A stretch of DNA of 34,217 nt from Salidesulfovibrio brasiliensis JCM 12178 (GTDB taxonomy: Bacteria; Desulfobacterota; Desulfovibrionia; Desulfovibrionales; Desulfovibrionaceae). Shown here piece after piece: positions 9,011 through 18,439 of this stretch. Position 1 is the stretch's first letter, and every line of letters starts with the position of its first letter. The stretch is from the NCBI RefSeq assembly GCF_001311825.1, contig NZ_BBCB01000030.1:1-34217 (forward strand). Reading direction: 5' to 3'. Under the pieces are notes generated by a model. The model had not been told where the DNA came from. It worked only from the letters and a program-made list of their open reading frames with translations, and searched no databases. Position numbers and translations under genes: made by a program.

Positions 9011-10813
9011 CTAGTCTTCGTCCGCCTTCAAAACGGCGAGGAAGGCTTCCTGCGGGATTTCGACATTGCCCATGCGGCGCATGCGCTTTTTCCCTTCCTT
9101 CTGCTTTTCCAGCAGCTTGCGCTTACGGGAGATGTCGCCGCCGTAGCACTTGGCGGTCACGTCCTTGCGCAGGGGCGGGTTGCGCTCCTTGGCGATGATC
9201 TTGTTGCCGATGGCGGCCTGAATGACCACCTCGAACATCTGGCGCGGGATGCTGCGCTTGAGCTTGAGCGCCAGAGAGCGGCCCACGCGCGTCGAGTTTT
9301 CCCGGTGCACGATGCAGGAGAAGGCATCAACAGGATCGCCGTTTATGAGAATGTCGAGTTTAATCATGTCTGCTTCGCGGTAATCGATGACCTCGTAATC
9401 AAGCGAGGCATAGCCCTTGGTGCTGGACTTCAGCCTGTCGAAGAAGTCGTACATGATCTCCGCGAAGGGGATTTCGTAGGTGATGATGACGCGGTTGCTG
9501 GTCATGTAGGCCAGATCCTTCTGGATGCCGCGTTTTTCCTCGCACAGGGCCAGCACCGCGCCCACGAACTCGTTGGGCACGTGCACTTCCATGCGCACGA
9601 AAGGCTCCCGAATGGTGTCGATCTTGGTGGGATCGGGCAGCTTGCTCGGGTTGTCGATATTGAGCGTCTCGCCATTCACCGTAACCACTTCGTAGACCAC
9701 GCTCGGCGCGGTGGTGATGAGCCGGGCCTGGAACTCCCGCTCCAGCCGCTCCTGAATGATCTCGATGTGCAAGAGGCCGAGGAACCCGCAGCGGAAGCCG
9801 AAGCCGAGCGCCTGCGAGGTTTCCGGCTCAAAGGTGAACGCCGCGTCGTTGAGCTGCAGTTTTTCCAGCGCGCCCTTGAGCGGCTCGTATTCTGACGGTT
9901 CCACCGGATAGAGCCCTGCGTAGACCATGGGCTTGATGGGCTTGAAGCCCGGATATGCCTCGGCGCAGGGGCGGTCAACATGGGTGATGGTGTCACCCAC
10001 GCGCGCGTCACCGAGATCCTTCATGGAAGCGCAGAGGAAACCGACCTCGCCCGCGACCATGGATTTCACCTCTCTGGGCTCGGGCATGAACGCCCCGAGG
10101 CGCGTAACCTCGAACCGCTTGTCACTGGAGAGCATGCGGATGTCGTCGCCCTTCTTGAGCGTGCCTTCCACAACGCGGATGAGCGCCACAACGCCCTGAT
10201 ACGAGTCGTACCACGAGTCGAAAATCAGCGCCTTGAGCGGCTCTTCGGAGCCTCCACGCGGGGGCGGCAGCAGGTCGATGACCGCATCAAGTACGCGATC
10301 CACGCCTTGGCCGGTCTTGGCGGAAATGCAGATGGGGTCGGAGCAGTCGAGGCCGATGGTCTCCTCGATCTCGTTGGCGATGTGCTCCGGATCCGCGCTC
10401 GGCAGGTCGATCTTGTTCAACACCGGAATGACCTCGAGGTCGTTGTCCAGCGCCAGATAGACGTTGGCGAGCGTCTGGGCCTCGACACCCTGCGTGGCGT
10501 CCACCACAAGCAGCGCGCCCTCGCAGGCCGCGAGGCTGCGGGAGACTTCATAGCTGAAGTCCACGTGCCCCGGCGTGTCGATCAGGTTCAGGATGTACTC
10601 CTGCCCGTCCGAATGTTTGTACGGTATGCGAACAGCCTGCGACTTGATGGTGATGCCGCGTTCGCGTTCAAGGTCCATCCTGTCAAGATACTGATCTTTC
10701 TTGTCGCGCTCCGAAACCATCCCCGTCAGTTCGAGGATGCGGTCGGCCAGCGTGGACTTGCCATGGTCGATGTGAGCGATAATGCTGAAATTTCTAATAT
10801 TTTCTTTTTTCAT
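9011..10813 (-). CDS. lepA: Elongation factor 4 (LepA), ribosome back-translocase GTPase
   Basis: 600 residues, full family length. GTPase motifs are AHIDHGKST (P-loop, about residue 13), RGITIKSQ (switch I), DTPGHVDF (switch II) and NKIDLP. EF-G-like domains II, III and V follow, then the LepA-specific C-terminal domain ending in [17 protein letters not shown]. The protein binds ribosomes and acts during stressed or stalled elongation. No good Shine-Dalgarno sequence precedes the ATG, but the conserved [18 protein letters not shown] start supports the choice. First gene of the lepA-lepB operon. Confidence 0.97.
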   Translation of the reverse strand: MKKENIRNFSIIAHIDHGKSTLADRILELTGMVSERDKKDQYLDRMDLERERGITIKSQAVRIPYKHSDGQEYILNLIDTPGHVDFSYEVSRSLAACEGALLVVDATQGVEAQTLANVYLALDNDLEVIPVLNKIDLPSADPEHIANEIEETIGLDCSDPICISAKTGQGVDRVLDAVIDLLPPPRGGSEEPLKALIFDSWYDSYQGVVALIRVVEGTLKKGDDIRMLSSDKRFEVTRLGAFMPEPREVKSMVAGEVGFLCASMKDLGDARVGDTITHVDRPCAEAYPGFKPIKPMVYAGLYPVEPSEYEPLKGALEKLQLNDAAFTFEPETSQALGFGFRCGFLGLLHIEIIQERLEREFQARLITTAPSVVYEVVTVNGETLNIDNPSKLPDPTKIDTIREPFVRMEVHVPNEFVGAVLALCEEKRGIQKDLAYMTSNRVIITYEIPFAEIMYDFFDRLKSSTKGYASLDYEVIDYREADMIKLDILINGDPVDAFSCIVHRENSTRVGRSLALKLKRSIPRQMFEVVIQAAIGNKIIAKERNPPLRKDVTAKCYGGDISRKRKLLEKQKEGKKRMRRMGNVEIPQEAFLAVLKADED

Positions 10814-10850
10814 GATATGCAGGCCCGGTCGGCGGTTTGTTGAGCATGGG

Positions 10851-10871
10851 AAAAGGCCCGGTCCTACCGGG
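10851..10871 (-). terminator. Probable terminator after the MFS gene
   Basis: Read on the minus strand: stem CCCGGT, loop AGG, ACCGGG, then CCTTTT. It lies between the end of the MFS gene and the lepA start. The stem is short, hence moderate confidence. Confidence 0.45.
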
Positions 10872-10926
10872 GAAGCAGGTGATGCTTTTTACGGTACTTC
10901 GGCCCGAGTGTCCAATACTATAACCT

Positions 10927-12303
10927 TCAGGCGGTTTCCTTTCGGGAAACGGCCATGAAGGTCAGCATGATGCCGGGGATGCCGATGGCCGTAAACGTCA
11001 TCAGCGAGGTACGAAGCGCCTGCATGTAGAGGGTGATGTTTTCCTCCGTCACGGCCGCGTCGCCCAACAGGCGGGCCATGACGACGGTGATGAGGATCAT
11101 CCCCGAGGTCATGCCCACGGTGCGCATCACGGCGGTCATGGCCGAGGCCACGCCCAGATGCCGGGCTCCCACGCTGCCCATGATGGAGCTCATGTTGGGC
11201 GTGGAGAAAAATGCGGTGCCAAGGCCGACGCACAACAGCACGGCCACAATGTGCCACATGGAGGTCTCCAGCCCGATCATGGAAGCCAGCGCAACGCCCA
11301 CAACGGACACGAACATGCCCGTCCCGGCCAGCTTGTGGCTGTCCATGGTGTCGGAAAGCCGCCCGGCCAGCGGCGAGAACACCGCCATGGTCAGCGGCTG
11401 GATAACCAGAACGGTCCCGGCCTCCTGCGCGGTCATGCCCTTGCCGTACTGAAGGAACACACTGAGCAGAAAAGTCACGCCGAAGGTAGCTGTATAATTG
11501 ATATACTGCACAAGACAGCCAAAGGAAAACGGACGATTCCCGCGGAACAGGCGCAGGTCCAGCAGCGGATGCGCGCACAGTCGCTCCCAAAGAAGGAAGG
11601 CGATCAGCGTTGCGAGTCCTGCCCAGAGGAAGTGCATCCCGTGCGGCTCGTCAAACGTGGAGCTGCCGAACACGGCCAGCCCGATGCCCGAGGCGGACAA
11701 AATGGACCCGAGCCAGTCGAAGCCCCCTTCCACCCGTCTACGAAAGGTAAGCGGCAAGCCGCGCACGGCCATCCATAAAGCCGCAAGGCATGGGATCACG
11801 CCGGTAAACAGAAGCCACCGCCAGCCGAAGGTAGTGGTGATAATACCGCCAAGGAACGGCCCTGCGGAGATGCCCAGATACACCCCGGTGATAGAGATGC
11901 CGATGGCCTTTCCCCGCTCTCCGCGAGGATAGGCTTCGGTCAACAGCGCCATGCCGGGCGAGATCATCATGCTGCCCGCAAAACCCTGCAACAGCCTGAG
12001 CAGCACGAAATGCTCCATGTCATGCACGAAGCCGAGGGCAAAAGTGATGACCTGATACAGCGCAAGGCCGATACTGAAGATGAGGCCGCCGCCGAACATG
12101 TCGCACAGCCGCCCCGCAGGAAGCAGCAGCATCGCCACCGCCGCGATGTAGGAAGACTCCACCAGCGAAAGGTCCACCGCGCTCGCGCCAAGCTCCCGCC
12201 CGATGACCGGCAGGGCCACGGCCACGCCGGACACCATGTACGGCACCGCGAACTGGGTCGCGGTGATGGCAAAAAGAACGGATCGCTTGTCTGTGCGCGG
12301 CAT
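10927..12303 (-). CDS. MFS drug/metabolite exporter, DHA2-like
   Basis: 458-residue inner-membrane major facilitator protein, probably with 14 membrane segments. Motif A-like GRLCDMFGG follows the second segment. Antiporter motif C-like GVYLGISAGPFLGG lies near residue 140, as in proton-coupled drug exporters of the EmrB/QacA group. The start at 12303 is chosen because GGGAG lies 6 bases upstream; the longer frame would include the upstream hairpin. No adjacent membrane-fusion protein or regulator is seen, so the substrate is unknown. Confidence 0.82.
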   Translation of the reverse strand: MPRTDKRSVLFAITATQFAVPYMVSGVAVALPVIGRELGASAVDLSLVESSYIAAVAMLLLPAGRLCDMFGGGLIFSIGLALYQVITFALGFVHDMEHFVLLRLLQGFAGSMMISPGMALLTEAYPRGERGKAIGISITGVYLGISAGPFLGGIITTTFGWRWLLFTGVIPCLAALWMAVRGLPLTFRRRVEGGFDWLGSILSASGIGLAVFGSSTFDEPHGMHFLWAGLATLIAFLLWERLCAHPLLDLRLFRGNRPFSFGCLVQYINYTATFGVTFLLSVFLQYGKGMTAQEAGTVLVIQPLTMAVFSPLAGRLSDTMDSHKLAGTGMFVSVVGVALASMIGLETSMWHIVAVLLCVGLGTAFFSTPNMSSIMGSVGARHLGVASAMTAVMRTVGMTSGMILITVVMARLLGDAAVTEENITLYMQALRTSLMTFTAIGIPGIMLTFMAVSRKETA

Positions 12304-12323
12304 GCAGTCTCCCGAAAAACAAC

Positions 12324-12347
12324 GCCGGAACGGAAACCCGTTCCGGC
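12324..12347 (-). terminator. Hairpin between the unknown membrane protein and the MFS gene
   Basis: Perfect 10-bp stem GCCGGAACGG / CCGTTCCGGC with a 4-base loop. On the minus strand it is followed by GTTGTTTTT. It could terminate the upstream gene (12429-12896) or act in the MFS 5' leader, because it ends about 20 bases before that start. Confidence 0.7.
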
Positions 12348-12428
12348 ACAAGATAGTTTACGGTGCAACTAGTTCATGTCTGCGCAGGTGTCAAGCTCCC
12401 CGGTTCATCCCGGTCACCGGGTGTCGCG

Positions 12429-12896
12429 TCACATGGAGTTGATGAGGGTGTTGTTGCTTTTGCCCTTGGAGCCGCCGTGAACCTTGCGGTACGCCCTTGC
12501 ATCCTTTTCGAGCTTTTCGATGATGCTCGGCACCAGCTTGTCCATGGTGGTCCGCCGCGTTGGCGTTTTCAAACGCGCCCCGCTGGCAAGCTCGGCATGA
12601 ATCTCGAACAGGACCCACGCCTTCGGACCGGACGCATAGCTGTCCTGCTTGGAGGCCAGCACGCTCACATTGGTGAAAATATCGCTGTTCTCGCCCAAAT
12701 ACTTCGCAAGCTGTTGCCGTTGACCTTCTGGGATCTGGCGCTTGTTGATCTTCCCGGCAAAAGAGACCTTCGGCATCTTGCTTGAGCCGAACCACTCGCT
12801 CTTGCCGTCAAAAAGATCGAAGCCGAAAAACACGACCAGCGTCCCGATCGCGATAACGGCAAGCAGCACATTTCGTATGACTTCTCCGTTTGACAT
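12429..12896 (-). CDS. Membrane-anchored protein of unknown function
   Basis: 155 residues. One N-terminal membrane segment (VIRNVLLAVIAIGTLVVFFGF, about residues 6-26) anchors a soluble, Lys-rich domain that probably faces the periplasm. The soluble part includes SKMPKVSFAGKINKRQ and WVLFEIHAELASGARLKTPTRR. I do not recognise the domain. The start is set by AGGGGGG upstream of the ATG at 12896; the longer frame runs through non-coding sequence. It is divergent from the LysE-type gene, about 110 bases away. Confidence 0.7.
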   Translation of the reverse strand: MSNGEVIRNVLLAVIAIGTLVVFFGFDLFDGKSEWFGSSKMPKVSFAGKINKRQIPEGQRQQLAKYLGENSDIFTNVSVLASKQDSYASGPKAWVLFEIHAELASGARLKTPTRRTTMDKLVPSIIEKLEKDARAYRKVHGGSKGKSNNTLINSM

Positions 12897-13006
12897 CCGC
12901 ACAGTCGCCCCCCTAAACTCCTGCAAACTTGTCGGAACCGTCCGTCCCGCGACTAATACCACACGGGCCCCACAGGTCAAGAATCGCACTTTCCAAAGGA
13001 AAAACA

Positions 13007-13624
13007 ATGCTCTCCATACTGCTCAAGGGCATGATCATCGGCCTGTCCATCGCCGCCCCCGTCGGCCCCATGGGCGTCATGTGCATCCAGCGCAGTCTTT
13101 CCGGCGGCATCCGAGGCGGCATGGCCGTGGGCCTCGGCGTGGCCGTTGCCGACGCCATCTACGGCGCCATCGCAGGCTTCGGCCTGACCATGGTCTCCGG
13201 CTTCCTGCTCGACCATCAGGCATGGTTCAAGATCATCGGCGGCCTCATCCTGCTCTGGGTCGGCATCAAAACCCTGCGCCAGCCCACCGCCCTGCCCGGC
13301 ACCGTCGACCAGCCCAAACCCGGCAAGCTCTCCAGCGACTTCGCCGCCTCCTTCATCCTCGGCCTCACCAACCCCGCCACCATCGTCTTCTTCATGGCCG
13401 TATTCACCGCCTTCAGCTCCGAAGGCCTGCACTTCGACAGCCGCGGCGCCGTCATCCTCGTCCTCGGCGTCTTCCTCGGCTCCACCGGCTGGTGGGCCTT
13501 CCTCAGCACCGCCGCCACCCGGATGCGCAACCGCCTCACCCGGCGACTGCCCCTCGTCAGCAAGCTCTCCGGCGGCGTCATAGCCGCATTCGGCATAGGC
13601 GCATTCCTCACCCTGTTCATCTGA
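13007..13624 (+). CDS. LysE/RhtB-family amino-acid exporter
   Basis: 205-residue inner-membrane protein with about six hydrophobic segments. The N-terminal IGLSIAAPVGPMGVMCIQRSL and the central FILGLTNPATIVFFMAVF are characteristic of the LysE translocator family, which exports amino acids such as lysine, threonine or homoserine lactone. AAAGGA lies 6 bases before the ATG. A gene of unknown function follows after 53 bases on the same strand. Third codon positions are almost all C or G in this stretch. The substrate cannot be predicted. Confidence 0.87.
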   Translation: MLSILLKGMIIGLSIAAPVGPMGVMCIQRSLSGGIRGGMAVGLGVAVADAIYGAIAGFGLTMVSGFLLDHQAWFKIIGGLILLWVGIKTLRQPTALPGTVDQPKPGKLSSDFAASFILGLTNPATIVFFMAVFTAFSSEGLHFDSRGAVILVLGVFLGSTGWWAFLSTAATRMRNRLTRRLPLVSKLSGGVIAAFGIGAFLTLFI

Positions 13625-13677
13625 TTGGTTTTTTCCGCCCTTTGGGGTATCTTCCCAATAAACAGCCGGAGTAGAAC

Positions 13678-14426
13678 ATGGCCGAAGGCAAAGATCTCGA
13701 CATACTGGAAATGCCCTTCGAAGGGCTGGCCGCCTACTGGCTTTCCATCCGAAAAATCAAGGACACCCGCAAGGCAAGACCATCATCCGCGACGAGCTGG
13801 ACGGCACCACCGAAGTCTACATCCGCCACCTGCTCGAAACGGTCTTCTCCAACATGGACCCAGCCCTCGTCCGCAAACTCGCCGAAGTCAAACGCGACAC
13901 CCTGCTCGACGACTACCGCCGCAAAATCGACCTCATGCGACTCTCCCTCTTCGCCATCGCCTCCGGCGAAAACCCCCGCGTCACCCTCGTACGCATGGAC
14001 TCCAAATTCTCCCACGCCCCGCTCTCAGAAAAAAAAGCCTTTGAAATGGCCTCCGGACTGGTCAGCGCCGTCAACGAAAAAGGCGCAGACCTCGCCACGC
14101 TCCTCGCAGTCGACCACAAGCTCCGCTTCGACCGCCTCGTGGTCAAACTGCTCTTCTTCGCCATCTACGCCCGCCGCGAAGGCAAAGCCGGACTCGAACG
14201 CTTCCTGCGCCACACCAAATCCCGCTACTTCACCGAAGGACTCTCCCTCGCCATAGACAACTTCGAACCCGACTTCCTCGCCTACCACCTCGAAGGCATC
14301 CGAGACCAAACCATCGCCGAAACCAGCCGAAAAATGGACATGTCACTCGAAATGGCCCTCGGCATCCGAGACAAAATGCCCTACGACGACGTCTTCCGCA
14401 TCGCCAAAGCCTACATGCCCGGTTGA
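13678..14426 (+). CDS. Unknown soluble protein (apparent frameshift)
   Basis: The frame that starts at 13678 (MAEGKDLDILEMPFEG) becomes nonsense after KIKDTRK. Sensible sequence continues in another frame as TIIRDELDGTTEVYIRHLLE and on to the stop at 14424-14426. Adding one G to the GG at 13773-13774 gives RKGKTIIRDEL and a protein of about 249 residues. It is mostly helical and charged, without signal peptide or membrane segments. I do not recognise a family. GGAG lies 7 bases before the ATG. It could be co-transcribed with the LysE-type gene. Confidence 0.7.
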
Positions 14427-14583
14427 TTGCCGCATGGAGCAAGCTCACCCCAACGCCACCAAGAAATCAGCACATTGACAAATGAAATGGACTCTGAAAC
14501 TCAACACGACGTCCAAGTGACAGGAAATGGATCTACTACCCTACTCCCTCGTTGATGCTGCACAATGACACAAGGAACGCTGA

Positions 14584-15656
14584 ATGAGTCCGAACCACAA
14601 CAACCCATTGGAAAAGCACAAAGCAAAAGCATACCTCGCAATAGCCATCATGTTGGCAGCCATTCTCTCCGGCGGCCTCTACGTTGGATATGAGTCCATG
14701 GCTGCAACGTGAGAGAACGGGGCTATGAACGACACCTTCCCCTTCGCGAATGCTCCCCCCTCTCAGAGTCATGGCACTCGTCCCAACTGACGGAAGGCAA
14801 GGTGGTGCGACGAGGCGATGAAAACGGTTTCATCATGCCATCCCGAATCCACGACAATCCTGATTTTGAAGTCGTGTTCCTAGGCGGCTCGACCACTGAA
14901 TGTCTGAGCATCCCGGAAAAGCAACGGTTTCCATACCTTACCGGCCGGTTGTTGGAAAATCAGCACGACATGAAAGTCAACGCATATAACGGCGGCAAAT
15001 CCGGCAGCTCGTCAAACCACAGCGTATTAAGTCTCTTCGGGAAAGTGATCCCCATGAACGCCGATGCCGTAGTGCTCATGCACGCCATCAACGATCTCAT
15101 GTTCCTGATGACGGCAGGATCATACTGGGCAGAACACTATCGCCGTGGAATGATACAAGAAAAACACTACGACCCGATCCGCAAGTGGGTCACAGAAAGA
15201 GAAATAAACCATATCTTTCTGCCATCTCCGAGAACCGATTACGACCAATACCGGGGAAAACCTGCAGACCTCGACATCGGCAGGATCACGCAATCCTTCA
15301 GGAAAACGCTCGAACTCTTCATTTTCATCTGTAGGCAGCATAATATCAAGCCAGTGCTCATGACCCAAGCCAGCCGCATTACGGCCACGCCCGACAACTT
15401 CATGCAGGCAAAAGCAAAGCAGCTGAAAAGCGATTTCTCTGTGGAATATGAAGACTTCCAAGAAGCTTACAGCGCCATGAACCAGACCATTCGCAACGTG
15501 TCCAAGCAGCAAGACGTCCTGCTCATCGATCTTGCAAAGCAAATCGCACCAGATGAAAGCATGATGTACGATTCCGTGCACTTCACGGTGAAAGGCTCAC
15601 AAGCCGTCGCAAAGATTGTTGCCGAGACACTCGGCAACATGCTCTTGCCCGGCTGA
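14584..15656 (+). CDS. Membrane-anchored SGNH/GDSL-type hydrolase (apparent frameshift)
   Basis: A short frame at 14584-14712 encodes 42 residues with one membrane segment (AYLAIAIMLAAILSGGLYVGY). The downstream frame overlaps it, opening at a GTG at 14709, and encodes an SGNH hydrolase. Block I is VFLGGSTTEC (nucleophile Ser), followed by YNGGKSGSSSNHS, then LMHAINDL (Asn) and DSVHFTVKG (Asp and His). One extra G near 14709 joins the frames as MAATVRERGYER, giving about 357 residues. The product would be an inner-membrane anchored esterase or acetylesterase facing the periplasm. AAGGA precedes the first ATG. The region is AT-richer than its neighbours. Translation from the GTG alone would give a soluble 315-residue protein. 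Confidence 0.72.
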
Positions 15657-15730
15657 TCACCTTACAGAGTGCCTCCGGCGGCCCCTTCAGGGGGACCAAA
15701 GGGCCGGGGGCCCTCTGGACTCCCTGGTTT

Positions 15731-15802
15731 GTCTGGGAAAGGTGGAAGGGCCGGGTGAATGCGCTGCGCGACATTCACCCGGCCCTTCCACCTTTCCCAG
15801 AC
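15731..15802. repeat. Perfect 31-bp inverted repeat (large hairpin element)
   Basis: The left arm 15731-15761 and right arm 15772-15802 are exact reverse complements. The 10-base centre CGCTGCGCGA can add three more pairs. The arm begins GTCTGGGAAAGGTGG. It is preceded by a GC-rich segment containing TGCCTCCGGCGG and smaller palindromes. There is no T-run, so it resembles a dispersed intergenic hairpin element more than a simple terminator. Confidence 0.9.
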
Positions 15803-16041
15803 GGGAGTGTAAAGTCCTTCAGATTTGTTTCAACAGCGTTCGCCACTGGCAAGGGAGTTAGCAAGACAGAAAGTCCCTTTGCGGTAAGCTTGCTGAGAAC
15901 GTCACGCCACTTGGGAATACCCCATCCCCACTCCGCAACCTCTTCCAACACTCCGCCCCAAAAAGTACTCTGTCTTGTCAAAACCCGCCAAGCGGCAACG
16001 TCATCATCCGAAAGCCACATCCCGTTCCAGCCGCTTGGCAA
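15775..16041 (-). CDS. Doubtful small protein or gene remnant
   Basis: An 88-residue frame opening at a TTG: MPSGWNGMWLSDDDVAAWR at its start, six Trp in all, with plausible protein-like composition (EVAEWGWGIPKWRDVLSKL). No clear ribosome site precedes it. Its last residues are encoded by the right arm of the 31-bp inverted repeat. It may be a small lineage-specific protein, a remnant of a larger gene, or chance. I do not recognise it. Confidence 0.3.
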   Translation of the reverse strand: MPSGWNGMWLSDDDVAAWRVLTRQSTFWGGVLEEVAEWGWGIPKWRDVLSKLTAKGLSVLLTPLPVANAVETNLKDFTLPSGKGGRAG

Positions 16042-16072
16042 GCCAAAGCATTCTGCGGAGGGGGTTGGGAGA

Positions 16073-16131
16073 GTCTGAGAGGGAAGGGGGAACCGCTCTT
16101 GGAAAGAGGGGGTTCCCCTTCCCTCTCAGAC
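16073..16131. repeat. Second large hairpin element, opposite orientation
   Basis: Arms 16073-16094 and 16111-16131 pair with a single-base bulge (GTCTGAGAGGGAAGG at the outer end). The inside also pairs, CTCTT with AAGAG around GGA, so almost the whole 59 bases fold. On the minus strand it is preceded by GATGCCTCCCGGCGG, matching in inverted orientation the flank of the first element. It lies about 50 bases before aroE. Confidence 0.87.
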
Positions 16132-16181
16132 CGCCGGGAGGCATCTTCCCCTCGCGCCCGCTTCCGGGTATGGTCCGGGCC

Positions 16182-16986
16182 ATGACGAACATTCACGGCA
16201 TCATCGGCTGGCCGCTTGGGCATACGCTCAGTCCGGCCTTGCACAATTTTGGTTTCCGGTCCCTTGGCATTGACGCGACGTATGAGGCGTGGCCCACTCG
16301 TCCGGCGGATTTGGGGGCGTTCATGCACCGGGTCCGCGAGGAGGGCATACGGGGCGTGAGCGTGACCATTCCGCACAAACGGGCGGTGATGGAGCATCTG
16401 GACGAGCTGACCTACCGGGCGAAGTCTGTTGGCGCGGTGAACACGCTTTTCTGGGAGGACGGCAGGCTCTGCGGGGAGAATACGGATATCAGCGGGCTTG
16501 CGGAGCCGCTGCGAAAGATCGGCAGCTTACCGGAAAGCGCCCTGATTCTGGGGGCTGGCGGCGCGGCGCGGGCTGCGGCGGCTGCGCTCAGGGAGCTGGG
16601 GGTTTCGGATGTGGCGGTAACGAACCGCACGCGCAGCCGGGCCGATGTTATCGCGCATGATTTCGCGGTCAGGGCGGTGGACTGGGAGGCGCGCATGGAC
16701 GCGGCTCCGGGGCTTATCATCAACACCACGCCGCTTGGCATGTCGGGCGAGATGGTTGACGCCACGCCGTGGGAGGCGGACCGCTTCCCGGAGCACGGTG
16801 GTGTACGACATCGTTTACAACCCGCTCAGGACAAAGCTGCTGAACGAAGCCGAGGAAGCCGGGTGCCGGATTGTCGAGGGGCTGGAAATGTTCCTGCACC
16901 AGGGGTTGGCCCAGTTCAGGCTCTGGACCGGCAGGGACCTCGACGAAGCGGCTGCGCGCGAGTTGTTGCTCGCGGAGCTTGGCTAG
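16182..16986 (+). CDS. aroE: Shikimate dehydrogenase (apparent frameshift)
   Basis: Reduces 3-dehydroshikimate to shikimate with NADPH in aromatic amino-acid synthesis. The substrate-binding N-terminus has GWPLGHTLSPALHN, VSVTIPHK (catalytic Lys about residue 65) and NTLFWEDGRLCGENTD. The NADP fold carries ILGAGGAARAAAAAL and VTNRTRSRA. The frame is lost near 16795-16802 after DRFPEH. The conserved VVYDIVYNPLRTKLL resumes one base later and runs to the TAG at 16984-16986. Removing one base (or adding two) there gives about 268 residues. ATG at 16170 is an alternative start; neither start has a clear ribosome site. Confidence 0.88.
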
Positions 16987-17444
16987 TGACTTTCCAGCGG
17001 CACGCCGTCGCAGACGAAGGAAATGCCCTGCTGGGAGGCGGTGCCGATCATCACTGACTGGATGATGGGTGCCGAAACCGCTTTTTCCGCGCTCCAGTTC
17101 ACGATGAAGTTGGCTCCTGACCCGCCGGTCTTGTCGTTGGCCGGAATGTTCACCTCATAGGTTTCCAGCGGACCGAGCGTTACCGGCTTGTCCAGAAAGG
17201 CATGCAGTTTCTTGCCGTGGTCATCGTAGTAGTCGATCACGGCAACGGTGATGGACGTGTCGAGGTCGACGTTGCGGATGCTGAGCATGACGGCGAGCTG
17301 GTAGGGGCGGCCTTTTGGTCCCTGATAAATATGGGAATAGGCCGGGACGTAGACGTTCTGCCCTTCCACGATGGCCTGATCCGCAGCCGCGGGAACGGCC
17401 AGCAGCAGGGAAAAAAGCAATACGGCGATAATGCGGCAACGCAT
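16983..17444 (-). CDS. DUF3124 exported protein
   Basis: 153 residues with a signal peptide (RCRIIAVLLFSLLLAVPAAA, cleavage after about residue 21). The mature part matches DUF3124: VYVPAYSHIYQGPKG, MLSIRNVDLDTSITV, DYYDDHGKKL and a C-terminal GGSGANFIVNWSAE with SVMIGTASQQGISF. The function of this periplasmic family is unknown. AAGGAG precedes the start. Its stop overlaps the aroE stop on the opposite strand, so the two genes are convergent. Confidence 0.85.
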   Translation of the reverse strand: MRCRIIAVLLFSLLLAVPAAADQAIVEGQNVYVPAYSHIYQGPKGRPYQLAVMLSIRNVDLDTSITVAVIDYYDDHGKKLHAFLDKPVTLGPLETYEVNIPANDKTGGSGANFIVNWSAEKAVSAPIIQSVMIGTASQQGISFVCDGVPLESH

Positions 17445-17592
17445 GGTACGGACTCCTTACAGGGGTTCGAGAATACGGTGAGGGTACGAAGATTCCTGCC
17501 GATTCGCAAGCGTATCACGCTTTTCTTGCCCTGCCATGTCTGCTAAAGCATAATCGAACCTGATTTGATCACCGACAGCAAGGACTTCATCC

Positions 17593-18414
17593 ATGAAACG
17601 TTTTATCTTCCTTCCCGCAGCGGCCGTGCTGTGCATGTTTCTTCTGATGGGCTGCGCCCCGAAATCCGGGGGAAACGCCTCGTCTGAAACCGAAAAGGCG
17701 ATGGACGCTTCGCCGCAGGCCTGTGGCACGGAAGCCTCCATCATGATCTACGACATGACCCGCGGAGAATGGGTGGTGCGCAACGAAAAACGCGCCGAAC
17801 GCGATTTTCTGCCCGCCTCCACCTACAAGATTCCGCACACGCTCATCGCCTTGCAGTCCGGCGTGGTCGAAAAGGACGAAGTCTTCAAGTGGGACGGCAA
17901 GGACCGGGGTTACGAGCCGTGGAACCGTGACCTGACCCTTGAGGAGGCCTTCCGCTGGTCCGCCATCTGGGTCTATCAGGAGATCGCCCGGCGCATCGGT
18001 GCCGAGCGCATGCAGAATTACGTGGACCTCATCGGATACGGCAACACCGACATCGGCGGGAACCCCGATTCGTTCTGGCTGGACGGGAACCTGCGCATCT
18101 CCTCGCGCCAGCAGATCGAGTTCCTGCTGCACCTGTACATGAACGAGCTGCCCTTCTCCACGGACAACATGGAGTTCGTGAAGAAGATCATGGCCCGCGA
18201 CTCCGGCCCCGGCTGGCTCATGCGCGCCAAAAGCGGCTGGGCCCAGCGCATCAGCCCCCAGCACGGCTGGATGGTCGGCTGGATAGAGAAGGAGGACGGC
18301 ACCGTTTTCTTCGCCACCAACGTGCGCATTGACAAACGCGAGGACGCGGCCCTGCGCATGGCTTACACCAAGGTAGTGCTTCAGGAGCTCAGCGTCATCA
18401 GCGAGCCGCAGTAA
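17593..18414 (+). CDS. Class D (OXA-type) beta-lactamase, lipoprotein
   Basis: 273 residues. A lipoprotein signal ends in LLMGC (lipidated Cys about residue 21). All class D hallmarks are present in order: STYK (nucleophile Ser and the Lys that is carbamylated in this family) near residue 77, SAIW in the SxV position, YGN near residue 150, FWLDGNLRISSRQQ, LPFS, and KSGW as the KTG box. It would hydrolyse beta-lactams in the periplasm. The substrate range cannot be predicted from sequence. It sits in a stable chromosomal context without mobile elements, so it looks intrinsic. AAGGA lies about 9 bases before the ATG. Confidence 0.9.
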   Translation: MKRFIFLPAAAVLCMFLLMGCAPKSGGNASSETEKAMDASPQACGTEASIMIYDMTRGEWVVRNEKRAERDFLPASTYKIPHTLIALQSGVVEKDEVFKWDGKDRGYEPWNRDLTLEEAFRWSAIWVYQEIARRIGAERMQNYVDLIGYGNTDIGGNPDSFWLDGNLRISSRQQIEFLLHLYMNELPFSTDNMEFVKKIMARDSGPGWLMRAKSGWAQRISPQHGWMVGWIEKEDGTVFFATNVRIDKREDAALRMAYTKVVLQELSVISEPQ

Positions 18415-18439
18415 TCACCCGCCGCCCACAGGAGCAACC

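Larger units (their letters stand above)
15657..16181. other. Gene-poor region with two large inverted repeats
   Basis: 525 bases between the SGNH hydrolase and aroE. It contains two long hairpin elements in opposite orientation (listed separately) and a doubtful minus-strand frame between them. Each hairpin has an outer flank of the type TGCCTCC(C)GGCGG: GTGCCTCCGGCGGCC near 15668 on the plus strand and GATGCCTCCCGGCGG at 16131-16145 on the minus strand. Confidence 0.6.
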
